Part shown: in pieces, positions 8,101 through 10,234 of the stretch
How positions within the stretch are numbered: the stretch's first letter is position 1
Layout of the letters: every line of letters starts with the position of its first letter
Assembly (NCBI GenBank): GCA_013811855.1
Contig: JACCUL010000356.1
Location: 1 to 10,234 of the forward strand
DNA from: Acidimicrobiia bacterium
Lineage (GTDB): Bacteria > Actinomycetota > Acidimicrobiia > Acidimicrobiales > Ilumatobacteraceae
Reading direction: 5' to 3'
DNA length: 10,234 nt
The notes under the pieces: model-generated
The model's database searches: none
Told to the model about the DNA's origin: nothing
Seen by the model: only the letters and a program-made list of their open reading frames with translations
Program-made: the position numbers and the translations under genes

Positions 8101-8561
8101 GGCAGCACGAGGCCGCGAAGTTCTACGAGGAAGCGGCCAGCGTCGACGTTCCCGACCGCACGAACACCATGAAGGGCCCCTTCGAAGCACGAGCCGCGCT
8201 CCGCCGTGGTGACCGGTCGCGGGCGTTCGAGATCCTCCGCTCCTACATCGACGAGCTCCTCGACAACGACAACATGTACGTCGGCAAGATCGCCTGTATC
8301 GAGTTCATCGGGATGATGGTGAAGGTCGAGCGCCTGCCGGAGGCGGCCCGCATCCTCGGCTTCCTCGAATCGACCGGCTCGCTCGACGTCCCCGCTCTCA
8401 GGTCACTCGTCGCCGGCGACGCCGCAAGGATCGCGACCGGCTCCGAGAACGACACGGCCCACGAACGGACGCTTGGCCGAGATCTCGACGACCGTCGTGC
8501 GTTGGTGTTCATGCGGGAAGTCTTCGACCGGCTCGTGGACGGCGAGCAGGTCGTCGAGTGA
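5190..8561 (+). CDS. SARP/BTAD regulator with cyclase-like, NB-ARC ATPase and helical C-terminal domains
   Basis: A 1123-residue cytoplasmic transcription regulator of the AfsR/SARP group. In order: OmpR-type winged helix (about 1-88, recognition helix near 60-72); BTAD domain (about 92-232); class III adenylate/guanylate cyclase-like domain (about 246-390) with metal-type aspartates D254 and D297 and R359, but I355 where Asn is usual and A293 where Lys is usual; STAND/NB-ARC ATPase (about 428-720) with Walker A GPGGIGKT (K459), Walker B LLVLDN (D528), ATSRE and GVPLAIELAA (613-622); then about 400 residues of TPR-like helices. Members of this group use nucleotide binding and the C-terminal repeats to gate DNA binding. 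The GTG at 5190 is chosen because GGAG lies 10 nt upstream, the family's first strand (VQIRLFGGV) begins there, and the codons between the in-frame ATG at 5148 and 5190 lack the gene's G/C third-position bias; 5148 remains possible (1137 aa). Likely autoregulated through the adjacent repeat array. Confidence 0.9.
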   Translation: MQIRLFGGVAAETEDGDPVDVGPAKCQAVLAVLALSPGSAVPVSRIVRLVWGEEPPRTADKTLQSYVTRLRKGLGPDSIVRTGVAYRLDVTAAAVDVVRFQRLLGLNDIEAALAEWTGTPLAGLASDGLTATVDGLVEQYLGVVETDLGRRIEADAHAVIGSLTELTATYPFREGLWALLMTALYRVGRQADALAAYRRAREHLVEGLGVEPGPRLRELESLILGQDEQLGVDRSSMGSALGLPSGTVTFGFSDVVDSTRLWAAQRREMADAMARHDDLVTAAVDRHGGYVFATGGDSFGVAFHRASDAVGWAAELQAAIGREPWPVEVEIQVRVGLHTGETEERGKGYFGPAVIVAARLAAAGHGGQTLISGVTSALLDGSNLRDLGTFRLEGVVAEQRILQLGDGEHPPLRTGDNRRGNLPRRLGRLIGRDGDLEVIHDALANSPIVTLVGPGGIGKTRLALAAAQRADVEATGGAWLIELAGNSSSSDVPQAVASVLDVRESVGRTLTESIVTALQPRRALLVLDNCEHVIDGAADFAHAVAEGCANVRVLATSREGLGLRDEQLVAVAPLEPAGPGVELFNERASAASRTFDPSSSRHDVEEICRRLDGVPLAIELAAARTRSLSPADLVERLDDRLRLLTGGRRANVERHRTLRATIQWSYDLLTPPQQAMFRRLSIFAGPFDRVAAEAIVADADLDLVDVDDLLGDLVDRSMVIVESGPFGRRFRLLETIRQFGAEHLSETGDTDLIAARHAQWCLHGVTHIHELLAGPAEVEGVARLDELWPNLRAAVEWACATEDRRLAQSLVGAVAAEVYMRSRSEIGGWAERILAITPADDEELIVFGLTWAARRYMRKMDIEGYERLVGRYGEPDHPMIRYARGFLYDDYELMVASAPLAMAELRRRGEHYVADLFEIVGVARILLMTGRLEEHDALVTTLAERCRAKGPPTGLQWALTYLATSASVQGRQHEAAKFYEEAASVDVPDRTNTMKGPFEARAALRRGDRSRAFEILRSYIDELLDNDNMYVGKIACIEFIGMMVKVERLPEAARILGFLESTGSLDVPALRSLVAGDAARIATGSENDTAHERTLGRDLDDRRALVFMREVFDRLVDGEQVVE

Positions 8562-8598
8562 CCGCGGTCGAGCGCTCCTCCCCCTCACCGGCCGTTCG

Positions 8599-8637
8599 CG
8601 TCAGCGAATCTGCAGCTGGCGTGCACATTCGCTGACG
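8599..8637 (+). terminator. Hairpin downstream of the regulator, possible terminator
   Basis: CGTCAGCGAAT (8599-8609) and ATTCGCTGACG (8627-8637) are perfect 11-bp inverted arms with a 17-nt loop, beginning 38 bp after the regulator's stop codon. There is no T-tract, which is common for actinobacterial terminators but also leaves open a protein-binding site. The stem is AT-richer than its surroundings at the loop end. Confidence 0.5.
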
Positions 8638-8954
8638 TGGAACGACCAGACGCCGCGTGACCGCTCAGCGCGACTGGCACCGCGAGGTGTCAAGGCGACC
8701 AGGTCTATCTCGCCGAACGCCAGCGGGCACGTTCCGCCGCCACGTGCACCTCGGTGAGGGCTCGCCACGGAGGACATCGAGCCGACTTCCACAACGGATT
8801 GCTCACCTTTGCGCGTTCCGGTCGCCGAGCGGGCCCAGCCTCCGCAAGATCGAGGTGGACGACCGATCCCGTGCGCTCGACGCGCCACGCTCGGGAGCAG
8901 CCACAGACGCGAGCCCGTGACCGTGAAGCCCGGACTGCTCGGTCCTGGGTGTCG
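8638..8954. other. No recognisable gene
   Basis: Open frames exist on both strands, as expected at this GC content, but none has a convincing start, ribosome binding site, steady codon bias or a motif I recognise. The stretch lies between an intact gene and two decayed ones and is most simply read as eroded or intergenic DNA. Confidence 0.5.
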
Positions 8955-9198
8955 AGCCGACCGCTTTCGCAGCTCCAGATCCGCAAGGCGTTCTGTCAGC
9001 GCCTGCGCCGTTGCCACCCCGATCGACGCCGTGATCGCCGCCTACCGGGTGCTCGGTCACCCCATCAGGCGCCGCACCTACGACGACGAACGACTCATGC
9101 TGATCGCCGCCTTCATGGCTCACTCCCCAACCCATGGACCATTCGTCAGCGGGCGGTTCGGCCAGATCGATCCCACCGCAGACCGATCACCTGCCTGA
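8955..9198 (+). pseudogene. Frame-broken J-domain (DnaJ-like) fragment
   Basis: Two pieces of a J-domain, the Hsp70-stimulating module, lie in different plus-strand frames. The first reads LQIRKAFCQRLRRCHPD, giving helix II and the diagnostic HPD tripeptide (codons 9015-9023). The second reads DAVIAAYRVLGHPIRRRTYD (about 9028-9084), matching the helix III segment and the RR..YD end of the domain. Only 19 bases separate HPD from YRVLG; E. coli DnaJ has 18 residues at this point, so about 10 codons appear lost together with a frame change. After the second piece the frame runs on to a stop at 9196-9198. No start or N-terminal helix I is clear. Inferred to be a decayed gene; a coincidental match is possible but unlikely given order and spacing. 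Confidence 0.55.
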
Positions 9199-9827
9199 GG
9201 GCCTTCGGTCTCGGTGGTGGCCTCCGAAGGAAGAGAGTGGGTCAGGGCGCAGACCGCGCCGGAGGGTCTCGAGGAGGTGCCGATACTCGACGTCATGGTC
9301 GGGCGTCCTGCCCGATGCCAGCTCGAGGGCGCAGAAGCCGTGGATCGCGCTGCGCGTGCTGCGGGCGGCCAGATGCGCCTGGTCGGGCAGGAGCCCATGG
9401 CGCGGTAGACGAGCACGAACACGTCGAGGAGTGAGCGGTTGGCCGCGGCGAGGTCGTCGTTGTCGGACAGCGGCGGGAGGAACGTCGAGGCGAACTGGCC
9501 CGGGTTGGTGTGCGCGAACGTGCGGTAGGCGGTGCCGATGGCCTCCATGGCCTGGTCACCGGCGATCCCCACGGCGGCGTCACGGATCGCGTTGGCGAGA
9601 TTCGTCGTGGACTTCACCGCGACGCCGCAGAAGGGGTCCCGTACGCACGTCACCTGCCGCCGAATTTTTCCCTGGCCAGCGCCCGTCATCATCTGCGAGC
9701 CGGCTGGCCTCGTAGACGCACGCTTCATGCGAATCGAACCCGTCCGGCAACCGCCGACATCGTGCCGGCGCCCGGGGCCGGCTGGACCCGTCCGGGCCCG
9801 ACGATCTCCTCGGCAACCGACGCCTGG
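9187..9827 (-). pseudogene. TetR/AcrR-family regulator with WHG-type C-terminal domain, multiply frameshifted
   Basis: Reading leftward, homologous pieces appear in family order but in changing frames. SVAEEIV and TMSAVAGRVRF (about 9820-9730) resemble the TetR DNA-binding helices; that frame stops at a TGA. EACVYEASRLAD in another frame resembles the end of the helix-turn-helix (usually SLYKHV-like). Then FCGVAVKSTTNLANAIRD continues through YRTFAHTNPGQFASTFLPPL and LLDVFVLVYRAMG (about 9640-9395), a WHG-type ligand-binding domain. A one-base shift in the GGG run near 9393-9395 moves the rest, LLPDQAHLAARSTRSAIHGF then CALELASG, into a third frame that ends with TGA at 9187-9189. At least three frame changes make this a pseudogene unless the assembly is faulty. 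It is divergent from the gene starting at 9846. Confidence 0.75.
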
Positions 9828-9845
9828 CGCTTGAATGGCGGGGGG

Positions 9846-10234
9846 ATGGAGGAGCCTTCGCATTTCACGTCGTCGCACCGCGCTGGACACGATGCGCGGC
9901 TTGCTGATCAGGACCGAACACTGGCCGCCATGCATCAGCTCGAGGCCGCACTCGGGTTGGCGGCTCCGGGACGCGAGGCGCCGTGGCTCGAAAGAGTACG
10001 GTCCGGGTTGGCGGCGCTCGAGGAAGCGACCAGCGGCGAGTTCGCCAACGCCGAGGATCCTGACAGCCTGTTGTCGGACATCAAGCGGACCCAGCCCCGG
10101 TTACGAACCCGGGTCCGGGGCTTGCGGACGCAATACGGACAGCTCCGCCAGGCGATCGCCTCCGCCCGCGCCGAGCTCGACGAGCCCGGCGATCAGGCAA
10201 CGGACTTTGCTGACGTTCGCCAGCGGCTGTCGTG
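9846..10234 (+). CDS. Hypothetical helical protein, partial at window end
   Basis: An uninterrupted frame of 129 codons runs from ATG at 9846 off the right edge. I do not recognise a named family. The product is hydrophilic with no signal peptide or membrane segment. Its early part is rich in Ala, Leu and Glu (AMHQLEAALGL, SGLAALEEAT), followed by NAEDPDSLLSDI and a basic stretch RTQPRLRTRVRGLRTQYGQL with heptad-like Leu/Val/Ile spacing, then IASARAELDEPGDQA; this suggests a cytoplasmic helical bundle or coiled coil. The codon bias is that of a real gene. The ribosome binding site is poor: a G-run directly abuts the ATG. An in-frame TTG at 9831 is an alternative start. It diverges from the TetR pseudogene and may once have been its target. 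Confidence 0.65.
   Translation, partial: MEEPSHFTSSHRAGHDARLADQDRTLAAMHQLEAALGLAAPGREAPWLERVRSGLAALEEATSGEFANAEDPDSLLSDIKRTQPRLRTRVRGLRTQYGQLRQAIASARAELDEPGDQATDFADVRQRLS

Noticed and set aside
8601..9017. 138-codon minus-strand open frame after the regulator
   Set aside because: Arg/Gly/Ser-rich translation with no motif; overlaps the hairpin and, on the other strand, the J-domain relic.
9120..9935. 271-codon minus-strand frame as one intact gene
   Set aside because: Only its central part matches the TetR WHG domain; both ends match the family in other frames, so the full frame is a chimera created by frameshifts.

Overview
The window is GC-rich with strong G/C third-position bias. GTG/TTG starts, a SARP/AfsR-type regulator and an MmpL-type exporter all point to an actinobacterium. 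A deep-branching group such as Acidimicrobiia would fit, but nothing here fixes the genus.

Layout. Positions 1-124 are unexplained flank. An ISL3-family insertion sequence fills 125-1538, with 25-bp imperfect terminal inverted repeats and a complete transposase read leftward. Its right end cuts directly into a CPA2-type cation:proton antiporter gene, which has lost its first membrane segments (remnant 1539-2554, +). Converging on that remnant is an 806-residue MMPL/RND-type exporter (2586-5006, -). A divergent regulatory region (about 5007-5189) separates the exporter from a large multidomain regulator (5190-8561, +). The regulator is built as OmpR-type winged helix, BTAD, class III nucleotide cyclase-like domain, NB-ARC-type STAND ATPase, then a helical/TPR-like C-terminus. 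Past a hairpin at 8599-8637, the stretch to about 9830 contains decayed genes: a frame-broken J-domain fragment (+) and a TetR/AcrR regulator with a WHG-type C-terminal domain broken by several frameshifts (-). An open, partial gene for a charged, helical protein (9846 onward, +) runs off the window.

How the parts relate. The main functional unit is the exporter/regulator pair. Between them lies an ordered array of CGGTTG hexamers: two direct repeats at 11-bp pitch, mirrored as an inverted copy, plus one extra half-site. This is the geometry known for SARP-family binding sites, so the regulator probably binds here, controlling itself and possibly the exporter. The cyclase-like module keeps both metal-binding aspartates and the catalytic arginine but lacks the usual asparagine and lysine, so it may sense a nucleotide rather than make one. 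On the left, the transposase mRNA could fold a 12-bp hairpin that hides its own start codon, a read-through protection arrangement known from other insertion sequences. The flanking decayed genes suggest an accessory, eroding neighbourhood around one intact regulatory/transport module.
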